This document shows positions 6,917 to 15,527 of a stretch of DNA of 43,963 nt, one piece after another. Location of the stretch: contig NZ_JAJUWR010000039.1 in assembly GCF_021390545.1 (NCBI RefSeq), positions 1 to 43,963 of the forward strand, read 5' to 3'. The notes under the pieces were generated by a model, which was not told the origin of the DNA, made no database searches, and saw only the letters and a program-made list of their open reading frames with translations. Every line of letters begins with the position of its first letter. Position 1 is the stretch's first letter. This DNA comes from Algoriphagus sp. AGSA1 (GTDB lineage Bacteria; Bacteroidota; Bacteroidia; Cytophagales; Cyclobacteriaceae). The position numbers and the translations under genes are program-made.

Positions 6917-8866
6917 TTATTCCTTACTCAATGATGCTGAAATAATCCCTTGAAAATAGTTTATAAACTCCTCCGCTGAGAAGTTACCTAGATCTCCTTC
7001 ACCGTGCTTACGGACAGAAAGCTTCCGCTCTTCCTGCTCCTTTTCCCCCACGATCAGCATAAATGGCACTTTTTTTACTTCTGAGTCACGGATTTTCCTT
7101 CCGATTTTTTCATCTCTGTTGTCAATAGAACCTGATATACCCACCTCTTCGAGGATTGATTTTATTTCTTCGGCATATGCTACATATTTCTCAGAAATAG
7201 GCAAAATATTGATCTGCTCCGGAGAAAGCCAAAGCGGAAAGTTACCTGCACAGTGTTCGATTAGCACAGCGACGAATCGCTCCAAAGAACCAAACGGTGC
7301 TCTGTGGATCATCACAGGTCTATGCTTCTGGTTGTCCGAGCCTATATATTCCAACTCGAACCGTTCTGGTAATTGATAATCTACCTGGATAGTTCCCAAC
7401 TGCCATTTTCTTCCCAAGGCATCCTTCACCATAAAGTCCAGCTTAGGCCCATAGAATGCCGCTTCTCCAAGCTCAGTCACGGTTTCCAATCCTTTTTCCG
7501 CAGATGCTTCAATGATTGCTGATTCGGCCTTGTTCCAAGCCTCATCACCACCTATGTACTTGGAAGGATTTTCTGGATCACGTAGAGAAATCTGTGCGGT
7601 ATAATCATCAAAACCCAATGCTTTGAACACATATAATACCAAATCAATCACTTTGATAAACTCGTCCTTCACCTGATCCGGACGGCAGAAGATATGCGCA
7701 TCATCCTGGGTAAAGCCCCGAACACGGGTCAAGCCATGAAGTTCTCCACTTTGCTCATAGCGATAAACTGTACCGAATTCCGCATAGCGGATAGGCAATT
7801 CCTTATATGAGTGTGGCTTATGCTTATAGATCTCGCAGTGATGCGGACAGTTCATCGGCTTCAGCAGAAACTCCTCCCCTTCATGGGGAGTGGCGATAGG
7901 CTGAAAGGAATCCTTGCCATATTTCTCATAATGGCCGGAAGTCTCATACAGGACTTTGTGTCCTATATGCGGTGTAATCACCTGCTGATATCCGGCTTTA
8001 TCCTGCGCCTTTTTCAGGAAATTCACCAAACGCTCTCTGAGCAAGGTTCCTTTTGGCAACCAGAGCGGTAGCCCCGCCCCTACTTTCTCAGAGAAAGTGA
8101 AAAGCTCAAGCTCACGGCCTAGTTTTCTATGATCACGTTTCTTGGCCTCTTCCAGCAAAGTCAAATATTCCGAAAGTTCTTTGGCTTTAGGAAAAGTCAC
8201 ACCATAGATACGGGTAAGCATTTTTCGCTTCTCATCCCCTCTCCAGTATGCTCCTGCGATGTTGGTCAGCTTCACTGCCTTTACAAAACCCGTATTAGGA
8301 ATATGTGGCCCACGGCAAAGATCTACAAAGTTTCCCTGCTGGTAGAAAGTAATTGAACCATCCTCAAGTCCTTCTAACAGGTCAAGTTTGTATTCATCAC
8401 CCTTCTTTTGGTAATAATCGATTGCGTCTTTTTTGGAAATATCAGTACGGATGTACTCATTCTTTTCCCGGGCCAGTTCGATCATTTTCTTCTCGATGGC
8501 TTCCAGTTCAGATCCGTCCAGCGTTTTATCCCCAAAATCCACGTCGTAGTAAAAACCTGTTTCAATGGGAGGACCTATTCCGAATTTGATCCCCGGATGG
8601 AGTGCTTCCAATGCTTCAGCAAGCAAGTGGGCGGATGAGTGCCAGAAGGTATTCTTACCTTCACTGTCATTCCAGGTCAGCAATTGGATAGTGGAATCGG
8701 TATTGATAGGCCGGGTAGCGTCCCACACCTGCCCGTTAACTTTTGCGGCTAGAACGTTCCTGGCTAAACCCTCGCTGATACTTGCAGCAATCTGTAGTCC
8801 GGTAGTTCCTTTTTCGTACTCCTTCACAGTGCCATCCGGAAGGGTGATTTTAATTAGTTGTGACAT
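6917..8866 (-). CDS. thrS: Threonyl-tRNA synthetase
   Basis: 649 residues with the full ThrRS domain order: TGS domain (MSQLIKITLPDGTVKEYEKGTTG), editing domain (HSSAHLLAEALEALHPG, with later FVDLCRGPHIPNTG), class II core (motif 2 RYAEFGTVYRYEQSG; metal-binding LKPMNCPHHCEIY; motif 3 HRAPFGSLERF) and anticodon-binding domain (SVRKHGEGDLG near the end). It charges tRNA-Thr and clears mischarged Ser-tRNA. It is the first gene of the operon, 84 bases upstream of infC. Confidence 0.97.
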   Translation of the reverse strand: MSQLIKITLPDGTVKEYEKGTTGLQIAASISEGLARNVLAAKVNGQVWDATRPINTDSTIQLLTWNDSEGKNTFWHSSAHLLAEALEALHPGIKFGIGPPIETGFYYDVDFGDKTLDGSELEAIEKKMIELAREKNEYIRTDISKKDAIDYYQKKGDEYKLDLLEGLEDGSITFYQQGNFVDLCRGPHIPNTGFVKAVKLTNIAGAYWRGDEKRKMLTRIYGVTFPKAKELSEYLTLLEEAKKRDHRKLGRELELFTFSEKVGAGLPLWLPKGTLLRERLVNFLKKAQDKAGYQQVITPHIGHKVLYETSGHYEKYGKDSFQPIATPHEGEEFLLKPMNCPHHCEIYKHKPHSYKELPIRYAEFGTVYRYEQSGELHGLTRVRGFTQDDAHIFCRPDQVKDEFIKVIDLVLYVFKALGFDDYTAQISLRDPENPSKYIGGDEAWNKAESAIIEASAEKGLETVTELGEAAFYGPKLDFMVKDALGRKWQLGTIQVDYQLPERFELEYIGSDNQKHRPVMIHRAPFGSLERFVAVLIEHCAGNFPLWLSPEQINILPISEKYVAYAEEIKSILEEVGISGSIDNRDEKIGRKIRDSEVKKVPFMLIVGEKEQEERKLSVRKHGEGDLGNFSAEEFINYFQGIISASLSKE

Positions 8867-8914
8867 TTGTTTGTGTTAATTCTGCCCATACAAACAGGCA
8901 TAAAGATTAAGTTG

Positions 8915-8943
8915 CAAATATGCACAAGACAGCTGCAATCAAA
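8915..8943 (-). promoter_or_regulatory. Bacteroidota-type promoter for thrS operon
   Basis: On the minus strand TTTG (8943-8940) is followed after 17 bases by CATATTTG (8922-8915). This matches the Bacteroidota sigma-factor consensus TTTG-N17-23-TAnnTTTG with one mismatch. It lies about 50-75 bases before the thrS start codon. Confidence 0.55.
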
Positions 8944-8992
8944 AAATATATGGGAAGGGAATATGGAAATGAGTGCTTATTTTATGTTTGGC

Positions 8993-9030
8993 CACAGAGA
9001 TCACTGAGGAAGCACAGAGATACACTGAGG
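8993..9030. repeat. imperfect direct repeat CACAGAGAT(A)CACTGAGG
   Basis: CACAGAGATCACTGAGG (from 8993) and CACAGAGATACACTGAGG (9013-9030) follow each other 20 bases apart, differing by one inserted A. Such CACAGAG/ACTGAGG strings occur in intergenic repeats of Bacteroidota (recollection, not checked here). No gene covers them. Confidence 0.6.
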
Positions 9031-9046
9031 GATTAGTTAATTTTGT

Positions 9047-9107
9047 CGCAGAGATGTTCCGTCTCTGCGAATGGCTGCCGCAGACAAATTGAAGGTCTGC
9101 GGTTTTT
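9047..9107. repeat. two adjacent perfect hairpins, the second followed by a T run
   Basis: CGCAGAGA/TCTCTGCG (9047-9054 with 9062-9069, loop 7) is followed by CCGCAGAC/GTCTGCGG (9078-9085 with 9095-9102, loop 9) and TTTTT at 9103-9107. The two stems share GCAGA. The second could terminate plus-strand transcription, but no plus-strand gene leads into it. Confidence 0.6.
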
Positions 9108-9125
9108 GCCCAAATTACCTCTCGT

Positions 9126-9330
9126 TTAGCTACTCAAGATTTCTTTTGTCATCGCTTCTTAGGAAATCAGCTTTCCGTTTTTAATATCCTCCTCACTCAT
9201 TTCCAACATCATTTTTGTTCATTCGTTAGTTCCACCTTTTCTAGCTCGTGTGAACTTGGGAAAATCAGTTTGTCAAGCGCATCTAAAAAACCTGTTTGTG
9301 ATTGAAAAATTTTATCGATCAATCTCCTCT
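9126..9330 (-). pseudogene. remnant of a small antitoxin-like gene
   Basis: Minus-strand frames read LIDKIFQSQTGFLDALDKLI, FPSSHELEKVELTNEQ and, one frame over, MMLEMSEEDIKNGKLIS, then a TAA followed by EAMTKEILSS. Joined, this resembles the small acidic antitoxins of Bacteroidota (pattern SEEDIxNGxLISQE). That needs a one-base deletion in the A run after NEQ and a CAA-to-TAA change after LIS. No intact start or partner toxin is seen. The assignment rests on motif resemblance only. Confidence 0.4.
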
Positions 9331-9469
9331 TCTTGAGTTATCAACTTTAGCCATTTCTAATCCTGAATACTTAAATATCGGGAATTTTATACTTATTCCA
9401 AATAAGTTCAACAGCTCATGGTCATGTGAATCTTTATTAACCCGGCTTACTGGATAAGCTTCAGATTAT

Positions 9470-9618
9470 TTAAAAACTCTTTCCAATACTCAATCCCGCA
9501 ATCCTCTTCCTCCAAAATAAACATCAAATATAGGAGTATATGCAACCCTGTAGAAAAATCCTCCCTCGGTTTTTTGGTATCTATAGCCAATTCTTAGGGG
9601 AATGAAAGCGAAAACAAT
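9470..9618 (-). pseudogene. C-terminal remnant of a beta-barrel outer-membrane protein
   Basis: The minus strand reads IVFAFIPLRIGYRYQKTEGG, then FFYRVAYTPIFDVYF. After a shift of one frame it reads WRKRIAGLSIGKSF and stops at 9470. The IGYRYQKxxGGFFFR stretch and the final aromatic residue of GxSxGxSF are typical of small Bacteroidota outer-membrane barrels. The 5' part is absent: homology begins just behind the stop of the DUF5686 gene at 9626. A broken gene with a frameshift and a missing N-terminus is the best reading. Confidence 0.5.
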
Positions 9619-9625
9619 CCACTAA

Positions 9626-12103
9626 CTAAAGGATAATCTGTCCGGAGATTTTCACCGCAAATGGCTTAGCTTCAGGATTATCCAGATACGTCATCCTGTG
9701 AAAGAAGTCTATTCTGAAGAATTTAAAAATATTCTCAATTCCATATCCCAATTCCACATAGGGTTTGGAAGGATCGAGTCTTCCAAAGGTCTGTAAGGGA
9801 TTTCCGGCGGGCCCCACAGTCGGAGCATTGGCTATGTTATTATCACTTACCGATCCGTACAGTATATTCGCATTGGCCACGGCACGCCACTTCAGTTTTT
9901 TCAGCAAAGGAACTTTGTTGAGCAAAAAACCTTCGAAATAATGTCTATAACGCAGGCTTGCATACTGATCCGAGGCAAATTCGTTGAAATTCATGGTATT
10001 GAAGGCGGCAGAGGTATAGAACAATGTCTCATTTCCCAAGTGGTTTTTCAGTACAGGATAAGGCACCTCCCCAAACACTTTTCCCGCATCGAACTCATAC
10101 CTTGAGACGCCGAACATGCCCACATTCAACCGCTGATATACATAGAAGTTTACTTTGGAATAAGCAATATCTCCACCCAACCAATCCATCCCTTTGGCAT
10201 AGCTCAATTCGAAAATTGGCCATCTCAGAGGCCCCAGAGAGCTTCGTTCATTGTCATTGATCAGGATGGTTTCATCCCGCCCATAGCGCACTCCTACCTT
10301 GGCTTCGGTTGTCTCAAACTGGGATTTGTATTCCCTGCTGCCTTTTTCCAGGTAATAAAAATCATATAACGGCTCAAAATTCATAAAAGTAAGGTCTGAG
10401 TACAAGAGAAAACCCTTGAAAAACTCCCGTTGAAAATTAATCTGATGCTTCCGGCTGAAATAAGGTCTTCGCAGCGTACCAAACCTGCTTGCAGCCAGAA
10501 ATACACTGTTTCCCTGCAAACTGGACATCTCCAAACCGACCTGATCGATTTCCTTCTGCGTGGACAGGGAAACAGAGGTCCAGTGCTCTCTATCCAAAAT
10601 CCGTGTGACTTTTGCCGAATACTTCAGTTCCTCATCTTTGAAGCCATAGCCTAAATAACCTTTAAATGCCCATTCATCACTGAATTTCAGGTTGGTGCGG
10701 AAGCCCATCCCCAGTCTCACTCCTTCTATGTCATTATAGTTGAAAAAGGCAGGCCAAGGACCTATGTCCACTTTGCCGACAGGAAGGTAGCCAGTACCGA
10801 AGAATTTTAATCCTTCGGAGTAAAAACGCACGATGGGGATTCTTTTCAGCGTATCCACCATCCTGAGTACCGCTATTTCTTCCTGAGTCAGGATATCCTG
10901 TCTGTTGTCTTTCCAAAACTCCTCACTCGCTTCATCATAATCGGGTAGTAAGGTCACCGATTGGTTGAAGAAAGATGTAGGTTGTGGATCGTCTATTTTT
11001 ACACTATCCGCAGAAGTATAGAATTTGGCCAAAAGCCCTGCGGTTTTAGGAGTAATCTGCCCTATTTTGATCTGGACACGTGTTTTGGAAGGGATCAATG
11101 GGCCTGCGGAGGTCGGTACCAATTCCTGCTGGATTTTGATCCGTTCTATAAAATTCAGATTAGCCTCTCTGGGAATCGTCAGATCCACCTGCTTCAGCGC
11201 ATAAGTTTCTTTATTGATCCAAATGCTCCCGGAGAAAGCCAGATCCTGAGTCCTCAGCGGATAGACTTTCAGCAAATAGCAGGAATCCTTACCTACCAAA
11301 ACCGAATCCACCAAATCATAATCGTAAAACTGCTTCCAGCCATCGGCAATTGGTGAAACGAACTCCTTTCCTACGATGCTCAGCCAGTTTCTGTAAAAAT
11401 TATATTCCTGGAATGCTGATCCGGTGATCTGAGAAGTGGTGGATCCATCCGTGATCCCAACGCCGGTCACCTTGGATTTCTCTACTACTTCCTTCCTGAG
11501 TTCTGGATTGTTCCTGAAGTAAAATCGGGAAAGCGTCTCTGAAAAGAAAACGGGCAAGATCTTCTCCCCTTCGTCATTGGTTAGTTGCTTGATCGAATCC
11601 AAAACCGCGGTGACTTTCTGGACAGTTTTCCGCTGGGTAAATTCCTCCGAGACATGGTCTATATCAATTTCTATCTTCGTATAGTTTTTTGTCTGATAGG
11701 CGCTTAATTCTCTTTTATCAAAGTCCTTTTTACGGCCCACTGCCTTTCGGATTACCTCAAAGGCGGGATTCTCCCCAGCTTGAAACTCGAAAGCCTCCAT
11801 CTCAAAATCAGAAGGCTTGAGCTGGAAATTGACAGTTTGCTCGGCTACCTGCAGCAAGGCTTTTACCCCTGTGATATAGCCCAGATAATTGACCGAAATA
11901 CTGTCTGTAAGCGACTTGGTTTCCAGAATATAATTACCCTCAAAATCCGTTGAGATCCCTATGGTGGTACCTTTCAGCAGCACCGAAGCGAAAGGGATTG
12001 GATCTCCAGTGGCCGAATCAGTCACTTTCCCCTTTACCACATATTGGGCAAAAGACTGGGTACAAATAAGGACTAAGAAAAGGGAAAAGTACTTGCGGAT
12101 CAT
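9626..12103 (-). CDS. DUF5686 / carboxypeptidase-regulatory-like outer-membrane protein
   Basis: 825 residues with signal peptide MIRKYFSLFLVLICTQSFAQ. Residues 22-105 form a CarboxypepD_reg-like domain (VVKGKVTDSATGDPIPFASV, DFEGNYIL, VNYLGYI). The rest matches the DUF5686 family: FEVIRKAVGRKKDFDKRELSAYQTKNYTK, then a long C-terminal series of alternating strands ending in KPFAVKISGQIIL, as in a membrane barrel. Family members are large outer-membrane proteins of unknown function, abundant in Bacteroidota. It is monocistronic here; downstream only remnants follow. Confidence 0.85.
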   Translation of the reverse strand: MIRKYFSLFLVLICTQSFAQYVVKGKVTDSATGDPIPFASVLLKGTTIGISTDFEGNYILETKSLTDSISVNYLGYITGVKALLQVAEQTVNFQLKPSDFEMEAFEFQAGENPAFEVIRKAVGRKKDFDKRELSAYQTKNYTKIEIDIDHVSEEFTQRKTVQKVTAVLDSIKQLTNDEGEKILPVFFSETLSRFYFRNNPELRKEVVEKSKVTGVGITDGSTTSQITGSAFQEYNFYRNWLSIVGKEFVSPIADGWKQFYDYDLVDSVLVGKDSCYLLKVYPLRTQDLAFSGSIWINKETYALKQVDLTIPREANLNFIERIKIQQELVPTSAGPLIPSKTRVQIKIGQITPKTAGLLAKFYTSADSVKIDDPQPTSFFNQSVTLLPDYDEASEEFWKDNRQDILTQEEIAVLRMVDTLKRIPIVRFYSEGLKFFGTGYLPVGKVDIGPWPAFFNYNDIEGVRLGMGFRTNLKFSDEWAFKGYLGYGFKDEELKYSAKVTRILDREHWTSVSLSTQKEIDQVGLEMSSLQGNSVFLAASRFGTLRRPYFSRKHQINFQREFFKGFLLYSDLTFMNFEPLYDFYYLEKGSREYKSQFETTEAKVGVRYGRDETILINDNERSSLGPLRWPIFELSYAKGMDWLGGDIAYSKVNFYVYQRLNVGMFGVSRYEFDAGKVFGEVPYPVLKNHLGNETLFYTSAAFNTMNFNEFASDQYASLRYRHYFEGFLLNKVPLLKKLKWRAVANANILYGSVSDNNIANAPTVGPAGNPLQTFGRLDPSKPYVELGYGIENIFKFFRIDFFHRMTYLDNPEAKPFAVKISGQIIL

Positions 12104-12386
12104 GTAGTAGTGGTGGCACTAAAAGGATATTCCTGCAAAATAAATTCATTCCCCATGCAAATTGCTACTCAAGCCCTAAAAATTATAAAGGATTAACTAC
12201 CCGAAGATGTTCACCAAAGAAGCAAATACAAATCAGTATATTTTAGTTAATCCAAATCTTTCGGGTCTCCTCCTTTGCTTATTGCCCAATTAATGTCCTT
12301 ATGTGATTTTCACCAAAGAAACTGACTAGTTTCCCATTCCTTTTTAAGCGGATCACTCCTTATATTTGGCTCCGAAAACAGGGAAT

Positions 12387-13589
12387 ATGATATACGACAT
12401 AGCAATAATAGGTGGCGGGATCGTGGGGCTGGCAACTGCGCTAAAAATCCAAAAAGCACGCCCAGGCCTGAAAATTGCACTTCTGGAAAAAGAAGATCAA
12501 CTGGCCAAGCACCAGACAGGCAATAACAGTGGGGTGATACACTCTGGGTTGTATTATAAGCCGGGCTCACTGAAAGCGACCAACTGTATAGGCGGATATC
12601 ATGAACTGATAAAGTTCTGTGCCGAAGAAAAAATCCCGTTCGAGATCACAGGAAAGGTTGTTGTCGCCACCCGAGAGAGGCAAAAGCCTTTATTGGACAA
12701 GCTGTATGAAAGAGGGATACAAAACGGTTTGGAGGGTACAAAATACATCAGCGTAGATGAACTGAAAGAATATGAGCCACATTGTGTGGGAGTTGCTGCC
12801 TTGCATGTTCCTCAGACGGGGATAGTGGATTATTATAAAGTTGCCTTGGCCTACGGAAGAAAAATAATACAGAATGGCGGAGAAATATTTCTTAATCATA
12901 AAGTACTGGAAATTAAGCAACAAAATGGAGTTAATTACATTGAAACTTCCAAGAGGACAATCGAGAGTAGCTTAGTAATAAACTGTGCGGGGCTATACTC
13001 AGACAAGATCGCTCAGATGAGTGAGCGAGAACCCATAGATGTGAAAATCATCCCGTTTCGCGGGGAGTATTTTAAACTGAAAAAGGACAGGGAGTTTTTG
13101 GTCAAAAACCTGATATACCCTGTTCCGGATCCCAATTTCCCTTTCCTAGGTGTTCACTTCACCCGAATGATGAAAGGTGGTGTAGAAGCCGGTCCCAATG
13201 CCGTTTTGGCTTTCCGAAGGGAAGGGTATAAAAAATCACAAATCAACTTAAAGGAACTTGCCGAGTCTTTAGCCTGGCCGGGTTTCCAAAAAGTCGCGGC
13301 CAAATACTGGCAGACTGGATTTGGGGAGATGTACCGCTCGTTTTCCAAAGCGGCCTTTACCAAAGCACTGCAGGAATTGATCCCTGAGATACAGCAAACA
13401 GATCTTGTGGAAGGCGGGGCAGGTGTGAGAGCACAGGCTTGTGACCGCAATGGAGGGCTTTTGGATGATTTCTTCATCAGAGAATCCACTCATGCCATAC
13501 ATGTGCTCAATGCGCCATCTCCGGCGGCAACCAGCTCATTGGCGATCGGCGGTACAGTAGCTGAGTTAGCGCTGAAGAGGTTTGATTGA
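12387..13589 (+). CDS. lhgO: L-2-hydroxyglutarate oxidase
   Basis: 400 residues from the ATG at 12387. A TTG seven codons upstream extends the frame, but the FAD-binding strand begins right after the ATG (MIYDIAIIGGGIVGLATALKI). The LhgO signature KHQTGNNSGVIHSGLYYKPGSLKA is present, and also VNCAGLYSDKIA, IIPFRGEYFKL, HFTRMMKGGVEAGPNAVLA and RAQACDRNGGLLDDF. The enzyme oxidises L-2-hydroxyglutarate to 2-oxoglutarate with FAD, a metabolite-repair reaction. Single gene, divergent from the DUF5686 gene. Confidence 0.92.
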   Translation: MIYDIAIIGGGIVGLATALKIQKARPGLKIALLEKEDQLAKHQTGNNSGVIHSGLYYKPGSLKATNCIGGYHELIKFCAEEKIPFEITGKVVVATRERQKPLLDKLYERGIQNGLEGTKYISVDELKEYEPHCVGVAALHVPQTGIVDYYKVALAYGRKIIQNGGEIFLNHKVLEIKQQNGVNYIETSKRTIESSLVINCAGLYSDKIAQMSEREPIDVKIIPFRGEYFKLKKDREFLVKNLIYPVPDPNFPFLGVHFTRMMKGGVEAGPNAVLAFRREGYKKSQINLKELAESLAWPGFQKVAAKYWQTGFGEMYRSFSKAAFTKALQELIPEIQQTDLVEGGAGVRAQACDRNGGLLDDFFIRESTHAIHVLNAPSPAATSSLAIGGTVAELALKRFD

Positions 13590-13737
13590 AACAGGTTTGG
13601 GGAAATCTACAGACCTGCTGATACATTTCTGAAATCAATGCAGGCAAAATGGAGAAACTGACGATAGGTTATCGAGCCCCATACAATTGGATTACCAATC
13701 TTAGCCTCATTATCTTTTCAAACAGATTTCATAGTCC

Positions 13738-13820
13738 GTGCCTATGGCACTTTATCAAATCATTTTGTAATCACTATACGTTGAAACGGCTGGCAATAAG
13801 ATGAACCGTCCCGATGGGAC
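13738..13820. repeat. pair of short 5-bp-stem, 3-nt-loop palindromes
   Basis: GTGCC-TAT-GGCAC (13738-13750) and GTCCC-GAT-GGGAC (13808-13820) have the same architecture. They lie in the 371-base gap (13590-13960) between two convergent genes, where I see no credible gene. Such short (A/G)-TxxxGGxAC palindromes recur in Bacteroidota intergenic DNA (recollection). Confidence 0.5.
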
Positions 13821-13907
13821 TTTGCAGCAGCAGGTAGGACTGTGCCGAGAAAACTGCATAGAAAAAACCAGTTATAAAAAAACCAGTCTGAAGACTGTTT
13901 TGAAAAA

Positions 13908-13931
13908 GGTCTAAGTCATGAGACTTAGACC
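13908..13931. terminator. perfect 10-bp hairpin between convergent genes
   Basis: GGTCTAAGTC (13908-13917) pairs completely with GACTTAGACC (13922-13931) around ATGA. It has a GTTTTGAAAAA stretch on one side and TTTTTAAA some 10 bases beyond on the other. It lies 29 bases from the stop of the minus-strand FMN glutamate-synthase-like gene, so it could serve as a terminator for that gene and for lhgO transcription. Confidence 0.5.
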
Positions 13932-13960
13932 AGTTAACGGTTTTTAAACCTCGAAGCAAC

Positions 13961-15478
13961 CTACACTTGAGTATTTACAGAATCCGGAAGATACCTGTTT
14001 GCTAGCTTGATCATTTCATCGCCTTTGACAAGATCTGCCGCGCTTAATTCAGATGTATGCTTATGCCCACATGCTCCCAGAAGCTCCTGCACCGCATGCA
14101 CCGTGTTTTTATGGAAATTATATACCCGTTCAGCTTTATCGGTGATTACCAAACCACCGACCAAATTCGCTTTTTGTGTAGCAACTCCCGTAGGACATTC
14201 ATTGGTATTGCAGCGAAGCGCCTGTATGCAACCAACACTAAACATGAAACCTCTTGCAGAATTGCAGATATCAGCTCCCAGAGCAATATTTTTTAGGATT
14301 GCAAAGGCACTGATGGCCTTACCGGAAGCTATTACTTTGATCTGGTCCCGGATCTGGAATTTTTCCAGAGTCATCCTTACAAAAATAAGGGCAGGCTCCA
14401 GGGGCAAGCCAACACTGTCTGAGAATTCCAATGGGGCGGCACCGGTTCCTCCCTCTGCTCCATCCACGGTAATGAAATCCGGATATATATTTCTACTTAC
14501 CATCTGCTTACAGATGGAAATAAATTCTTCCGTCCTACCAACACACAATTTGAAGCCTATGGGTTTTCCTCCGGAAAGCTCTCTGAGTTTAGAGATAAAA
14601 TCAAGAAGTTCCCCTTCATTTGTAAACGCACTGTGCGCCGGTGGAGAAAGAATAGTCGTTCCCTGCAATACTCCTCGGATTTCAGCGATTTCCGCTGTAT
14701 TTTTCACACCCGGAAGCACTCCTCCGTGTCCCGGTTTGGCACCCTGGGAGATTTTGATTTCTATCATTTTGACTTCCGGCCAATTTGCTTTCTCCGCAAA
14801 CTTTTCCTCACTGAAATTGCCGTGATCATCCCTACACCCAAAATACCCTGTACCAATCTGCCAGACCAAGTCGGCCCCAAGCCTGTGATGTGAGGAAATT
14901 CCTCCCTCTCCTGTATTATGGGAGAAACCGCCTTTTTTGGCACCCAGGTTCAATGCCCTCACCGCATTGGAGCTCAGCGACCCAAAACTCATTGCGGAAA
15001 TATTGAAGATGGACGATGAATAAGGCTGCTTACAGGAATCGTTTCCAATGGTGATTCGCGGATCTTCATCATGTGTGTGTACAGCGTAGATGGAATGCCG
15101 AAGCCCAATATAATCCTCTCCATTAATATCCCGCTGGGTTCCAAAAGGATGGGTATCATTCACGTTCTTTGACCTACGGTAAACAAGTGACCTGATATTT
15201 CTGCTAAATGGTGTGCCGTCCGTATTCGTCTCTATGAAATATTGCTGGATTTCGGGGCTTATTTTCTCCAACAAATAGCGAAAATGCCCTATGACAGGAA
15301 AATTCCGCAGAATAGCATGGGATTTTTGATTGATATCATAGATACCCAGGGCAAAGAGCAGCACTATAATCCCCAGTATAAAATATCCGAATTTGAACTG
15401 TACAAACTGGAAATACCACATTAGAAAAAATGTCACCAGTGATAGCAGCAACAGGCTGCCGAAAAATACTTTTCTCAT
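13961..15478 (-). CDS. Membrane-anchored FMN-binding glutamate synthase-like protein
   Basis: 505 residues. Two hydrophobic segments at the N-terminus (about 5-22 and 28-46) precede a glutamate-synthase FMN/TIM-barrel domain (about 115-480). FNISAMSFGSLSSNAVRALN, KPGHGGVLPGVK, ITVDGAEGGTGAAP and GCIQALRCNTNECPTGVATQ are visible. The last has the C-x5-C-x4-C spacing that binds the 3Fe-4S cluster in GltB. The amidotransferase and GXGXG domains of full GltB are absent. The physiological reaction of these stand-alone, membrane-tethered versions is not known; generation of glutamate from free ammonia or another amide oxidation are possible. Confidence 0.88.
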   Translation of the reverse strand: MRKVFFGSLLLLSLVTFFLMWYFQFVQFKFGYFILGIIVLLFALGIYDINQKSHAILRNFPVIGHFRYLLEKISPEIQQYFIETNTDGTPFSRNIRSLVYRRSKNVNDTHPFGTQRDINGEDYIGLRHSIYAVHTHDEDPRITIGNDSCKQPYSSSIFNISAMSFGSLSSNAVRALNLGAKKGGFSHNTGEGGISSHHRLGADLVWQIGTGYFGCRDDHGNFSEEKFAEKANWPEVKMIEIKISQGAKPGHGGVLPGVKNTAEIAEIRGVLQGTTILSPPAHSAFTNEGELLDFISKLRELSGGKPIGFKLCVGRTEEFISICKQMVSRNIYPDFITVDGAEGGTGAAPLEFSDSVGLPLEPALIFVRMTLEKFQIRDQIKVIASGKAISAFAILKNIALGADICNSARGFMFSVGCIQALRCNTNECPTGVATQKANLVGGLVITDKAERVYNFHKNTVHAVQELLGACGHKHTSELSAADLVKGDEMIKLANRYLPDSVNTQV

Positions 15479-15527
15479 AACGGTTCTTTGGTTGAATATG
15501 CTTACAATATAATAAATCCCTCAGGGT

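Noticed and set aside
14007..14825. Long plus-strand open frame of 272 codons
   Set aside because: Lies wholly antisense to the glutamate-synthase-like gene, whose motifs are unmistakable; the antisense translation is Ser/Pro-rich with no domain.
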